Source: Prorocentrum cordatum (Eukaryota; Sar; Dinophyceae; Prorocentrales; Prorocentraceae). Taken from it: a stretch of DNA of 64,000 nucleotides. Below the pieces are notes generated by a model, which did not search any database, had not been told where the DNA came from, and worked only from the letters and a program-made list of their open reading frames with translations. This document shows, piece by piece, positions 19,424-29,650 of the stretch; position 1 is the stretch's first letter; each line of letters starts with the position of its first letter. Where the stretch lies: the NCBI GenBank assembly GCA_963575745.1, contig CAUYUJ010020281.1, positions 487,960 through 551,959 of the forward strand. Direction: 5' to 3'. The position numbers and the translations under genes are program-made.

Positions 19424-20122
19424 CCTGGTCGCTCCCCTCCTCCATCGATGATCTTCCTAAAGACGCTGGGGGCGTCCTAGCCCCGCCCGTTCCATCCCCT
19501 CCTCCATCGATGATCTTCCTAGAGACGCTGGGACCGTCTTAGCCCCGCCCGACCCCTCCCCTCCTCCCTAGATGATCTTCTTAAAGACGCTGGCGGCGTC
19601 CTAGCCCCTCCCGGTCCCTCCCCTCCTCCCTAGGTGATCTTCTCAAAGACGCTGGGGGCGTCCTGGCCCCGCCGGATCCCTCCACGTCTCCAGAGATGAT
19701 CTTCTCGAAGACGCTGGGGGCGTCCTTGCCCTGCCCGATCCATCCCCTCCTCCATAGATGATCTTCCTAAAGACGCTGGGAGCGTCCTAGCCCCGCCCGA
19801 TCCCTCCCCTCCTCCATCGATGATCTTCCTAGAGACGCTGGGACCGTCTTAGCCCCGCCCGACCCCTCCCCTCCTCCCTAGATGATTTTCTTAAAGACGC
19901 TGGCGGCGTCCTAGCCCCTCCCGATCCCTCCCCTCCTCCCTAGGTGATCTTCTCAAAGACGCTGGGGGCGTCCTGGCCCCGCCGGATCCCTCCACGTCTC
20001 CAGAGATGATCTTCTCGAAGACGCTGGGGGCGTCCTGGCCCTGCCCGATCCATCCCCTCCTCCATAGATGATCTTCCTAAAGACGCTGGGAGCTTCCTAG
20101 CCCCGCCCGATCCCTCCCCTTC
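19424..20122. repeat. 62-bp minisatellite with 310-bp higher-order repeat
   Basis: About eleven tandem units of 61-63 bp, each containing GATGATCTTC(C/T)(T/C)(A/C)(A/G)AGACGCTGG. Five unit variants recur in the same order: 19501-19810 and 19811-20120 match almost base for base with a 310-bp period. This is a higher-order organisation like that of satellite arrays. Translated frames are meaningless. Confidence 0.9.
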
Positions 20123-20204
20123 GTGCAAGCCTACAGCAAACCCACCGCGCGCGGGGCGGCGTTTGCCTTGGTGGCCGAGGCGCCCTCCCCAAGCCACGGT
20201 GGAG

Positions 20205-20735
20205 ACGAGGGCGACGAGGGCGCTTACGCGCGACCTTACGCGGGCAGCTTACGGGTCAATGTCAGCGCAGACGGCCCTGTTTTTTGGCGTCGCTCAGGGT
20301 CGACTACACGCAAGAGTGACCCTGGATACGAGTGACCTTCGGTGTGGGGCCTTTCGGGGACCGCGGGGTGACCAAACACGAGCGCGCAAGGCGCTACTAC
20401 CGCATCGCGCTCGGCGATCGGGGGACGTTGGGCCCGCACCAAAGGTCGCCCCGGCGAAAAATCACTCTTACGTGCAGTCGAATATGTCTGGGAACGTTAT
20501 CCAGAGACGTCTTCCCGAAGCCAGTGGAGACGAGGGCGCTTACGCGCGACCTTACGCGGGCAGCTTCCGTGCCGATGTCGGCGCAGACATCCCCGTTTCT
20601 TTGCGTCGCGCATCTTGCCATCGCTCGGACGTCCATTCCCTGTGCACTTGTCGGTTGCGAGCGTGTTTTTTTTGCCGGATGCTCCTCGATGGTCCTCGCC
20701 GAGACGAAACGCATACGCCTGATCGATGCCATCTC
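20205..20735. repeat. ~0.5-kb dispersed repeat carrying IR-H, copy 1
   Basis: The sequence GTGGAGACGAGGGCG...CGCTTACGCGCGACCTTACG and following bases occurs twice, at about 20211-20300 and 20526-20612, around the IR-H element at 20302-20480. The whole arrangement recurs at about 27880-28425. The IR-H insertion point is the same in both, so the composite was copied after IR-H had landed. Confidence 0.7.
20302..20480. mobile_element. IR-H element, copy 2
   Basis: Ends CGACTACACGCAAGAGTGAC and, inverted, ATCACTCTTACGTGCAGTCG. The interior matches 6271-6452. No target-site duplication is visible. Confidence 0.75.
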
Positions 20736-20894
20736 TACCCGAACTTCCGTCCTCGTCCTGGCTTCGTCTTACGCCCTGCGGCCCAGCCTCGGCGGCGACG
20801 ATAGGGGCGAATAGCCCAGGGGCGGGCATTACACGTATTCGCGCGGGAGCCTTTTCGAAGACATAAATCATCGGCGCACCTGAATACATGTATT

Positions 20895-21089
20895 TCGGGT
20901 CGGGCGAAAGGGGGGGATAGCAAAGGGGGGGTTTGAGAATCAGCTCACGTAGCTGATTTTCCCGGCGCCTCCCGGCGCCGGAGGCGGCTATGTATCGAGG
21001 AATGGGCCCCTCGGCGAGGCCGAAACCAGCTGCATGCAGCAAATTTCGTAACCCCCCCTTTCCCAATCCCCCCCTTTCGCCCGACCCGA
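20895..21089. mobile_element. IR-E element, intact copy (5-bp TSD)
   Basis: A 195-bp element with about 36-bp terminal inverted repeats starting TCGGGTCGGGCGAAAGGGGG. The 5-bp direct repeat GTATT at 20890-20894 and 21090-21094 is a target-site duplication. A second, inner inverted pair (AGCTGATTTTCCC / GAAACCAGCT) could extend the hairpin. Non-coding. Confidence 0.85.
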
Positions 21090-21539
21090 GTATTGCTCTC
21101 CCCGCCCCTATCGTCGCCCCTGACCCAGGGAATCTTCCCCTCCAGGCTGGCGGGGGTGGGGGGCGGCGCCAGCCTCTCAGAGGCCACCTCGACCCAGTCC
21201 GAGCGGTGGACGCCCGCCGAAATGGATGCCCAACAACAGCTCTTGCCCGACACCAGCTGCGGCCGCTCTTCGGGCAGGCGGCCCTCAAGTGCTCTCCGCC
21301 CCCCCTCCCTCGCCTCTGATCGGGGAGACGTAAGACCCGGGTACGGGGGACTCGGAAGTCCCCGACGAGGTCGTCGAAAAAATGACGAGGCCGAGCCTGC
21401 ATTTTGACGAGGCCTCCCGCTGCAGACATCCCACAAAACTCCTCCTCGTCAAAATCCGAGTCGCGGTCGTCAAAAAACGATGGCGAACCCGAGTCCCGGC
21501 AAACCCGGGTCTTACGCTCCCCCGATCTGAGTCCTATAC

Positions 21540-21800
21540 GCCCTGCGGCCCCGCCGGCCGCGGCGCCCGGAGCCCGCGGGTCCTCCGGCGCGTGCTGGGC
21601 GCTGCCGCGGCCGCCGCCGCGGCCGCGAGCGCGCCGGCCGCGCACCGCGGCCGCCGCCCGCTGCCGGGCGCCTGCGCGCGGCCCGTCAGCCCCGACGGGC
21701 CGCGGCGGCCGTCGCGCGCCCGGCGGGCCGCGCGGGCCGCGCCGCCGCCCGCGCGACGCGCTGCGCCGCCCAGGCCGTCGGGCCGCCGTCGGGCCGTCGT

Positions 21801-21889
<89 letters not shown>

Positions 21890-22012
21890 CGCGGCCGTCG
21901 CCCGCGGCCGTCGCGCGCCCGCGCGATGCGCGCCGCCGCCCGCGCGCCGCTGCGCGCCGCGGGGGGGCCCGCCCTGTTCCGCCCCGCTGCGAGACCCCGG
22001 CGCTGCTGGACG
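21540..22012. repeat. Very GC-rich block with (CGT)n microsatellite
   Basis: Extremely GC-rich DNA with CGCGGCCGC-type words surrounds an uninterrupted CGT tract at about 21805-21882. Val, Arg and Asp/Thr homopolymers in the frames reflect the microsatellite. There is no supported gene. Confidence 0.8.
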
Positions 22013-22045
22013 AAACCCACGACGGGGAGTTTTTCTGGTTTGTTT

Positions 22046-22960
22046 CCAACCCAACCGAAGATTCCAGAATCAAATCCCATAGCATTTGAGAGAGATCAAT
22101 TGGAATTGGAGTTGGGCTGGTAGTTCCAGTCCGCAGCGAAGTCGCACACAATACAGGCTTGAGTTGTCGCCAGGGAAAGGTATCTAGAAGGATTGGGGTT
22201 TGTTTCCTCCGTTTTCGGCCCTCGCCGGGCCCTCGCCGGGCCCCTGGGATCCTGGCGTCTCAACTTGTTCGCGTTTCCTCTAATTCATTGGCAGGTGTAC
22301 GGGGTAGGTCGGCGGGTTCACCAGTATTACCATCTCTGCAGCCGTTTAGCTTCTTTGTTTTCGCTGGGCGCTTACAGGCCCCTGGGCCACTCCATTTCCA
22401 ACCCAACCGAAGATTTCAGAATCAAATCCCATAGCATTTGAGAGAGATCAATTGGAATTGGAGTTGGGCTGGTAGTTCCAGGCCGCAGCGAAGTCGCACA
22501 CAATACAGGCTTGAGTTGTCGCCAGGGAAAGGTATCTAGAAGGATTGGGGTTTGTTTCCTCCGTTTTCGGCCCTCGCCGGGCCCTCGCCGGGCCCCTGGG
22601 ATCCTGGCGTCTCAACTTGTTCGCGTTTCCTCTAATTCATTGGCAGGTGTACGGGGTAGGTCGGCGGGTTCACCAGTATTACCATCTCTGCAGCCGTTTA
22701 GCTTCTTTGTTTTCGCTGGGCGCTTACAGGCCCCTGGGCCACTCCATTTCCAACCCAACCGAAGATTTCAGAATCAAATCCCATAGCATTTGAGAGAGAT
22801 CAATTGGAATTGGAGTTGGGCTGGTAGTTCCAGGCCGCAGCGAAATCGCAAACAATACAGGCTTGAGTTGTCACCAGGAAAAGGTATCTAGAAAGATTGG
22901 GGTCTGTTTCTTCCGTTTTCGGCCTTCGCCGGGCCCCTGAGATCCTGGCGTCTCAACTTG
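22046..22960. repeat. 352-bp tandem repeat, 2.6 copies
   Basis: Units begin with CCAACCCAACCGAAGATT at about 22048, 22400 and 22752, and units 1 and 2 are almost identical. Each unit ends with the first ~27 bp of IR-F (GATCCTGGCGTCTCAACTTG); only the third runs on into a full IR-F element (22928-23113). The 91-residue frames repeated in units 1 and 2 are consequences of the repeat. Confidence 0.9.
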
Positions 22961-23113
22961 TTCGAGCCGGGCGTGCTCGCCCTGCTTCGGGCCCCGGGAC
23001 CCGCACAGGTCGATCTGCCTCGAGAGATGGCGCGGAAAGATGGAGTCTGGGGCTCTGGGCGCGATGTTGTAGGATGCTGCAACTTCTGCGCCACGTCGGC
23101 TCTCAGGGGCCGT
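22928..23113 (-). mobile_element. IR-F element, copy 4
   Basis: Full-length, about 186 bp, with left end CCCCTGAGATCCTGGCGTCT and right end CACGTCGGCTCTCAGGGGCC as imperfect inverted repeats. The centre has CAGGTCGATCTG. It joins the last 352-bp unit. Confidence 0.7.
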
Positions 23114-23205
23114 CGAGAAACGACTCGGGATGAGACTCTGGCCCTGGGAAGCGGGTCGAGATTCTGGGGGCCGACGTCAGGTCACAACCACGGCGTTGGG
23201 GTCTG

Positions 23206-23370
23206 TGCGCATCGCATTTTTGTGGGTCTGGCGCTTTCGCATGATCTCGGGCATATGGGGACCTCACAGATCAATCCAACTCGAAAAATGCAGCAGAAAA
23301 ATGGGGCCGGCTCCAGTCGTGATTTTCTGCGATGTGGCAAGTTTTCGCAACGTCGGATCACAGGGCCTGT
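23206..23370 (-). mobile_element. IR-F element, copy 5
   Basis: Core CAGATCAATCCAACTCGAAA and right end TTTCGCAACGTCGGATCACA. The left end is eroded. Confidence 0.6.
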
Positions 23371-23382
23371 CTGATCTTCCAT

Positions 23383-23595
23383 AGAGGTCTCCTAGATGGG
23401 GTCCGAGTAGATGGAGTCGGAAGATCGCGCCGCATCGCCAATGCATCGGCGATGCATCGGCGACGTCGGCGAGGCATCGGCGACGCTAGCGCGGAGAAAA
23501 TCAAGCTTCACATCGAGCCGCATCGGCGATGCATCGGCGATGCATTGGCGATGCCGTGCGATCCTCGGACCCCATGTACTTGGAACCCATCGCCA
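23383..23595. mobile_element. IR-I palindrome-cluster element, copy C
   Basis: Inverted ends (GTCTCCTAGATGGGGTCCGA and CTCGGACCCCATGTACTTGG) enclose repeated GCGATGCATCGGCGA palindromes on both sides of a short unique centre (GGAGAAAATCAAGCTTCACA). Confidence 0.75.
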
Positions 23596-23799
23596 CAAAG
23601 AGTCCCCTCAAGCAGTCCCCAAGCAGCCCCAAAGGTATCCCCAACAGGCCCCCGGGAGCGCTCCGAAGAGACCCCATGAAGCTCCTCTGAGGACTTCGAC
23701 CCACAATGCAGGCACGCTGGCGGGATGGGTCGAAGGCCCATTGATCCGCCGTCCCCTGTTGGCTTGCCACAAATGGGTCTGGCTTGCTGGACCCTACTG

Positions 23800-23979
23800 C
23801 AGGTTCGTGTCGTGTCGACCCCGGCGTTGGTTCCCGACATCGCGCTGGATCGTTCAACCTTGAACGATCGGCCGTCTCCGCAACGTCCGATCGTTCAACA
23901 TCGACCGATTCTGGGCCGCCGTCGGCGTTCAAGGTTGAACGCCCGCGCTGGGGTCGCCGCTGGTCGACACGACGCGAAC
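23800..23979. mobile_element. IR-J element, copy 1 (5-bp TSD-like flanks)
   Basis: The ends AGGTTCGTGTCGTGTCGACC and GGTCGACACGACGCGAACC are inverted over 20 bp. Flanks are TACTG (23795-23799) and TACCG (23980-23984). Inside is a second foldback with arms GATCGTTCAA and TTGAACGATC. A shorter copy with clean TACCG flanks is at 30064-30206. Confidence 0.8.
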
Positions 23980-24084
23980 CTACCGTACCAACCTTGGCTT
24001 TGGCTCTTCCCCAAAACACAAAAAAAAACACCGGGCTTCGGCCCAACGCGCCGGCCACCCCGGAAGGGACCGGCAAGCACCGCA

Positions 24085-24907
24085 GCGTGCGCAACAAATT
24101 CTCCAAGACGACCCAAGATGGCCGAGGGCAAGATGGCTTCCCAAGTTCGCCCAAGAAGGTCCAAGATAGCCTCCAAGACTGCCCACGAGGGATCAGGATG
24201 TCTCCGAGACCGTCCAAGAAGCCTCCAAGATGGCCCCAGAAGCCCCCAAGAGGCCTCCAAGAGAGCCCAAGAGGCCTCCTGGAGGTCCTCCAGGAGGGCC
24301 CGAAGAAGCCTAAATCATTGATCCTCAGTCGGTGTTTGACAGATTTTGCCCGTTGCATATTTTTGCCCATCCGACTGCCCAGGACGGCCCAAGATCGCCC
24401 CCAAGATCGCCCCAACATGGCCTCAAGGGCCTCCAAGCTGACCCAGGACGCCACAAGAAGCCTCCGAGACGGTCCCAAGAGGGCCTCAAGTCGGCCCGAG
24501 ACGCCTCCAAGACGCCCAAGATGGCCTCCAAGACGACCCAAAATGGTCCAAAATGGCCTCTTCGATGACCCAAGAGGGTCCAAGATGCGTCCTAGTCCGC
24601 CAAAGAAGCCTCCAAGACGGCCCCAGAGGCCCCCAAGAGGCTTGCAAGACGGCCCAAGAGGCCTCCAAGAGGTCCTCCAGGAGGGCCCGAAGAAGCCAAC
24701 ATCATCGATTTTCCGTAGATGTTTGGAGAATTTTGCCTCGTGCCTTTTTTAAACGCATCCAAAACTATTTTCGACAGCAGACGGGCCAGGAACACACTAA
24801 AACGGCCCAAGACGCCACCAAGAGTCCCAGAAGGCTCCCAAGAGGCCCGAGGAGGCTTCCAAGAGGCCTCCCAAAGGCCCGCAGGAAGCTCCCAGGAAGC
24901 CCCAAAT
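24085..24907. repeat. CCAAGAGGC array with two AT cores
   Basis: About 820 bp of CCAAGA(T/C)GGCC units with AT cores at 24305-24375 (AAATCATTGATCCTCAGTCG) and 24695-24785 (CATCATCGATTTTCCGTAGA). The core resembles that of the 7882-9600 arrays. Confidence 0.7.
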
Positions 24908-25118
24908 GTCTTCCCCTCCTCCACCTCCTCCTCCTCCTCCCTCCTCCTCCTCCTCCTCCTCCTCCTCCTCCTCCTCCTCCTCCTCCTCCCTCTCCTCCTC
25001 TCTCTCCTCCTCCTCCTCCTCCTCCTCCTCCTCCTCCTCCTCCTCCTCCTCCTCAGCCTCTTGAACCTTCTCCGCCTCCTCCTCCTCCTCCTCCTCCTCC
25101 TCCTCATCCTACTGCCCT
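24908..25118. repeat. (TCC)n microsatellite
   Basis: About 210 bp of TCC in three runs on the plus strand. Confidence 0.95.
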
Positions 25119-25548
25119 CCTCCTCCGCTTCTCCTTTCTCCCGCGTGTTCCCCGAAGGGTGTCCACAGCGGCTGGGGAAACACATGGTCCGATAGCTTGG
25201 CAGAGCTCCGGCCACAACGTTCGACCACAGGGGCGATTCCAACAGGCAGAGAGCGGCAATGATTCGCACAAGGCGCCTTCGATCCTCGGCATAGGAGCCC
25301 GAGGTACACCCTGCGAAATGCTTAAGAAATCATGGGTTAAGAAATCCATGGTCTCAGAAATTGAATAAAACCCAGAACTTCTACCAAAATCTTGGGATTC
25401 ACATTGGAAAGTTAAGAATAATCGAGACTCTGGCCGAAAACGTAAGTTTTCTTAGGCATCGCATAAGGTGTATGGGTCTCCTGGGAGCAGGCAGGCTCTG
25501 CCCTCCAAGCCAGGACCTCTGGGACGTGAGCACTCTGGACAGTCGAGG
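25119..25548. other. No gene seen
   Basis: Comparatively AT-rich around 25320-25460 (CTCAGAAATTGAATAAAACC). No supported coding frame or known repeat. Confidence 0.4.
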
Positions 25549-25880
25549 CCCGATGTTGTGATTTTTTCAGAGCGTCCACCCGCAGAGACCTCGACCCCTC
25601 CCCCAGGACTGGTTTTTCCTCCTGGGTCGCTCTTTTGAAGGGGCCCCAGGACACACAAATAAATACACACAAATAAAAGGATTCCCCATATTTTCCTATA
25701 TTTTCTTGGTTTTGTCTTCCCCCACCACCTCCCATATTTTCCCATATTTTCTGGGAAATCGACGATTGATTGTGTCTGTGTGTTTCTTTCCCTCCTGATC
25801 TGTGACGCTCCCGAGGCCCGGTGGAAGGCCTCCGGAGGCCGGCACTATCGCGAAACGCCTGCCGTCGTGATTTTCGTCGC
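25549..25880. mobile_element. IR-L element interrupted by IR-K
   Basis: The left part (CGATGTTGTGATTTTTTCAG...CCTGGGTCGCTC) and right part (TGACGCTCCCGAGGCC...CCTGCCGTCGTGATTTTCG) are continuous in the uninterrupted copy at 44957-45142. Here they are separated by IR-K (25633-25797). IR-K is therefore the younger insertion. Confidence 0.65.
25633..25797 (+). mobile_element. IR-K element, copy 1
   Basis: An AT-rich, roughly 165-bp element that starts TTTTGAAGGGGCCCCAGGAC and has imperfect inverted ends (ACACACAAATAAATACAC versus GATTGTGTCTGTGTGTTTC). CCCATATTTTC-type words are repeated inside it. The copy at 43496-43661 has high identity in the same orientation. Confidence 0.75.
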
Positions 25881-26417
25881 AGAGCGCGGGGATCCGGGAG
25901 GTCCAGGGCCCGATGGCGCCGCGCGCCGACCGATCCTCTTTTCTCCCCTCCCCCCCCTCGAGGGAGGGCGCCCGCCCGGCGCCGCCGAGGGGCCGCGGCG
26001 GCCGCTCCGCGCCCGCGGCGCGGGAGGCCCGCGGAGGGCGCCGCCGATCTCGAGCACGGCGCGCCGGTCGCGGGCCGACCGCGCCGAGCGGGACGCCGCT
26101 CGTCCGCGCCAGGCCGATCCCAGACCCCCGCGAGTCCTGCGAGACTGGTGGCGGGCGGCTTGTCGCCATTCTTGTCGGCCCAGCTGGGGGCCCTCGCCGG
26201 GCCTCGGGGCCGCCGTCAGAGAAGAAACACGGCTCGGTGGACGTCGCCATGTTTTTTCGGCCTCTGGGGGGCCCTCGCCGGGCCTCGGGGCCGTCAGAAA
26301 AAAAACGGCTCGCGATGGAGAACCAGTCCCGGGGAATGGGTCGAGGCCTCTGGGGTTCGACGTTGTGAGAGCATCCAAACGTCGGGAGGCTGGGGCCGCG
26401 GCCGCTGGGCGTCGCTT
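25881..26417. other. GC-rich DNA, no gene seen
   Basis: Very GC-rich (about 25910-26130), followed by three spaced copies of GGGGGCCCTCGCCGGGCCTC-like sequence (about 26187, 26266 and a shorter one). Long frames on both strands reflect base composition. Confidence 0.4.
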
Positions 26418-26596
26418 GCAGTCAAGCCGTATAGCAAGGCTGCGCGAGAAGGATGCCAGAGGGCCCTGGACGGCCACGTCGGCGCTTCTCGAGCGGGGCA
26501 CGGCCAGCGAAGGTGGCCAAGGATGGGCCGAGGAGGCCAGGATGCAGGGGCAGCCTTGGGAAGGTTGCTCATCCTCACCCTGCGGGCTGACTGTAA
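26418..26596. mobile_element. IR-D element, copy 2
   Basis: The ends TGCAGTCAAGCCGTATAGC and GCGGGCTGACTGTAAG are inverted. The interior AGGATGCAGGGGCAGCCTTG is shared with 2573-2740. Confidence 0.6.
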
Positions 26597-27061
26597 GGGG
26601 GGGGGCGCTAAGGTAAAGGTACACTTCTCGGGGCCGGAGAGGAAAGGCCGCCTTCTTCGGGCCCCGAGGGGCCCGAAAAGGGACTAGGAAGGCCCCTTTG
26701 CTGCAGCCTTCGCTGCCCCCCCCCTTCGTTTCTCGCCCGCCCATTGCGCGCCGCCCCAACGCCGACCGCGCCCGAGTTTGTCTGGGAGGCCTCCGGTCGG
26801 GGCCAACTCTGGTCCGGCCCCCCCGACGCACGAGCCAGGTGATCCTCTTGACCGCCCCCAGCGCCGACGATTCGGGAGGGGCTCTGCGCATGAGTTGTCT
26901 GGGACAGCCAGGGCAACTCTGGTTTGGAACCCTGAGGTGCAAATCCGGAGGTACCCCCCTGACCACACCCCAGCCCCTGATGACTCGGAGCTCTGACCGA
27001 ATGCCCCTGAGAACCGGGCGCTGCAGTGTTTTTACAAAGGGCACTTTCGCCCAGTTTCGGC
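26597..27061. other. No gene seen
   Basis: GC-rich DNA with open frames on both strands but no recognised motif. A loose pair, CTGGGAGGCCTCCGGTCGGG (about 26782) and CTGGGACAGCCAGGG (about 26900), was noted. Confidence 0.4.
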
Positions 27062-27166
27062 CTGGTCCTCCTCCTCCTCCTCCTCCTCCTCCTCCTACAC
27101 CTCCTCTTCCTCCTCCTCCTCCTCCTCCTCCTCCTCCTCCTCCTCCTCCTCCTCCTCCTCCTCTTT
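27062..27166. repeat. (TCC)n microsatellite
   Basis: Almost pure TCC on the plus strand. Confidence 0.95.
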
Positions 27167-27317
27167 GACGTTGGCCAGACTCTAGGCATGATGCTCGCAA
27201 AGTTCTTGTGGCACATGGTGCAACCAAAGTACCGACTTAGCGCTGTGCTGGGCAAACTAAGGCGGATCAAGCGGCAGACCCGTGCGGTAAAGGAGATATG
27301 CATAGGATGGGACATCA

Positions 27318-27382
27318 GCCTCCTCCTACCTCCTCCTCCTCCTCCTCCTCCTCCTCCTCCTCCTCCTCCTCCTCCTCCTCTT
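27318..27382. repeat. (TCC)n microsatellite
   Basis: Short pure TCC tract abutting IR-F copy 6. Confidence 0.95.
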
Positions 27383-27383
27383 G

Positions 27384-27545
27384 AGATACCGGCGCCGCAC
27401 AATGTCCTGAGAACGGGCTTTGTTTCGCCCGTCTTCGGGCCACGGGGCACGAAACGGACCGCTCCGGCTCGAAAGATGCCGCAGGAAGCTGGGGGTCCAA
27501 GGCTCTGGTCGTGAGCTGTCGCGGCGTGCCAGCTTTTCCGACGAC
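27384..27545 (-). mobile_element. IR-F element, copy 6
   Basis: Family order retained: TTGAGATACCGGCGCCGCAC, then CGGGCCACGGGGCACGAAAC, GGCTCGAAAGATGCCGCAGG, and AGCTTTTCCGACG. It lies between a TCC and a GAC microsatellite. Confidence 0.55.
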
Positions 27546-27800
27546 AACGACGACGCCGACGACGACGACACCGACGACGACGACGGCGCCGACGCCGACG
27601 ACGACGGCGACGACGGCAACGATGACGCCGACGACAACGACGCCGACGGCGCCGACGGCGCCGACGCCGACGCCGACGGCGCCCACGGCGACGGCGCCGA
27701 CACCGACGACGACGACGACGTCGACGACGACGACGTCGACGACGACGCCGACGACGACGCCGACGACGACGACGACGACGACGACGACGCCGCAACGTCG
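27536..27800. repeat. (GAC)n / (GCC)n degenerate microsatellite
   Basis: About 265 bp of GAC mixed with GCC. Asp/Ala-, Thr- and Val/Ser-rich frames are repeat translations. Confidence 0.95.
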
Positions 27801-27879
27801 GATCTCGGGGGCGGGCCGCGCCGCGGCTGGCACACGCTGCGGCAGCCGGCGCGCGTCCACGAGCAGCTGCGAAGGCCGA

Positions 27880-28425
27880 TCCCGTGCCGTCGCTCGGACG
27901 CCCATGCCCCGCTCGGCGATCTGGGGACATTGGGCGCAGACGACCCCGATTTTTTGCGTCGCTCATATGACGACTACACGCAAGAGTGCCCCTGGGTAAG
28001 AGTGACCTTTGGTGCGCGGCTTTGGGGGGGAACCGCGGGGGGGCCAAACACGAGCGCGCAAGACGCTACTGCCGCATCGCGCTCGGCGACGGGGGGACCC
28101 CATTCGGCCCGCACCAAAGGTCACTCCGGCGAAAGGTCACTCTCACGTGTAGTGGAATGTGTCTGGGAACGTGACCCCGAGACGTCTCCCCGAAGCCAGT
28201 GGAGACGAGGGCGCTTACGCGCGACATTACGCGGGCAGCTTACGCACCAATGTAGGCGCATACGACCCCGTTTCTTTGCGTCGCTCGTCGTGCCGTCGCC
28301 CCGACGCCCGTTCCTCGTACACTGTTTGGTCTCGTGCGTGTGGTCCTTGCTGCTCGAGGATCCAGGATGCTCCTCGATGGCCCTCGACGGGGAAACATAA
28401 ACACACGTCCGAGCGATGCCAAGAT
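27880..28425. repeat. ~0.5-kb dispersed repeat carrying IR-H, copy 2
   Basis: Collinear with 20205-20735, including the IR-H insertion (27971-28153), the downstream GTGTCTGGGAACGTGACC, the CGCTTACGCGCGACATTACG block and the GATGCTCCTCGATGGCCCTC end. Identity is visibly below that of the tandem repeats, so the duplication is old. Confidence 0.7.
27971..28153. mobile_element. IR-H element, copy 3
   Basis: Ends CGACTACACGCAAGAGTGCC and, inverted, GGTCACTCTCACGTGTAG. Shares its interior with the copies at 6271 and 20302. Confidence 0.75.
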
Positions 28426-28522
28426 CCACGACCACCTCAGACATCTCGACGTGTCTGCGCGCGGTCTCCATCCGCAGCGCTGATCTCCAGCAGGGGCTTC
28501 GTGCCTTCACACTTGCGCGGCC

Positions 28523-28572
28523 TTGCAGCAGTCTCCTCTTCCTCCTCCTCCTCCTCCTCCTCCTCCTCCTTT
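28523..28572. repeat. (TCC)n microsatellite
   Basis: Short TCC tract in otherwise unique DNA. Confidence 0.9.
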
Positions 28573-29035
28573 CCAGAAGTTCCCGGAACTTTCGAAGACG
28601 GCGGCAAACCCCCATGAGCCACTCTGAAACCCTCCCCCTCCGCACCATCGGCCTCCGCACCCACGAGCTCTCGCACATCTCAGCTCGCTCAAGGTGCTCG
28701 TTTTGAGGCTGTGCCTCTGTGCTGCCGGTGCCGCCCCGCCCGTTCTCCGCTGCTGCTCGGCTCACTCTCCCCCGAGGCTGTGTCTCCCGTGCCCATGCCT
28801 TCCTGGACCTGTGTCTCTCTGCTGCCTCCTGCTTGCCGTCCGCTGCCTTCCGTCTGTTTTTCTCCCTCCTTCAGCGGCGTCTGCGCCCTTGACGACTTCT
28901 CGTGTCTTTGCGTGCCTGGCGGTCCTCAGTCTCACGTCGTGGGGCCAGTTGTGCGTCGGTTTTGGGTGAGGGAGATATCGCTCCGAAGCCCTCCGAGGCC
29001 TTGGCTGGAGGCAGGCGACGGCCCCCCCCCCCCCT
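28573..29035. other. No gene seen
   Basis: Pyrimidine-rich DNA with several open frames but no recognised motif. Confidence 0.4.
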
Positions 29036-29390
29036 TCCCCCTCCGCCCTCCTGCTTCTGCTGGACTGGACCTCCTCCTCATTCTTCTTCTCCTCGTCCCT
29101 CCCTCCCCTGCCCTCTCCCTCTACTGCTGCTCCGTCTCCTGCTTCTCTACCGAACCTACACTCTCCATCTCAGCCTCCTTCCACTACCCCTCCTCCTTCC
29201 CCTCCTCCTTCCCCTCCCCCTGCCCTTCCTCCACCTCCTCCTCTTCCTCCTCCTCCTCCTCCTCGTCCTTCCTCCTTCCCGCTCTCCCTCCCTCTTCGCC
29301 ACGCTCATCCCTCCTCTCGCCTCCTCCTCCTCCTGCATGTCCTCCTCCTCCTCCTCCTCCTCCTCCTCCTCCTCCTCCGACGACGACGAC
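29036..29390. repeat. Degenerate (TCC)n tract
   Basis: Pyrimidine-rich, TCC/CTC-dominated, purest at about 29338-29378. Confidence 0.85.
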
Positions 29391-29650
29391 TGGAGAGGAG
29401 AACCCATCGGGACCACGGCTGCGCTCCCACACGGCCCGAATCAGCTCAAAATCGATCCCTGGACCCTCCCCGGGGTCCGTCCTGCCCACAACTCTTCGCG
29501 GCAAGAGCGGCCGTGGCGACGAGAAGCCTTCCGGGAGGCGCCCCCTGACAAGGACAAACAACACCGCGGGGGACGGCCGCCGCTGAACCTCGACCCTGGC
29601 TCTCCTCCGAGACGACTGCGACATGAACGTGAAACAAAGGCTTGGGAAAC

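Noticed and set aside
20497-22080. 527-codon minus-strand frame
   Set aside because: Crosses an IR-E element, extremely GC-rich DNA and a CGT microsatellite; composition-driven.
25845-27227. 460-codon minus-strand frame
   Set aside because: GC-rich composition and a TCC tract explain it; no motif recognised.
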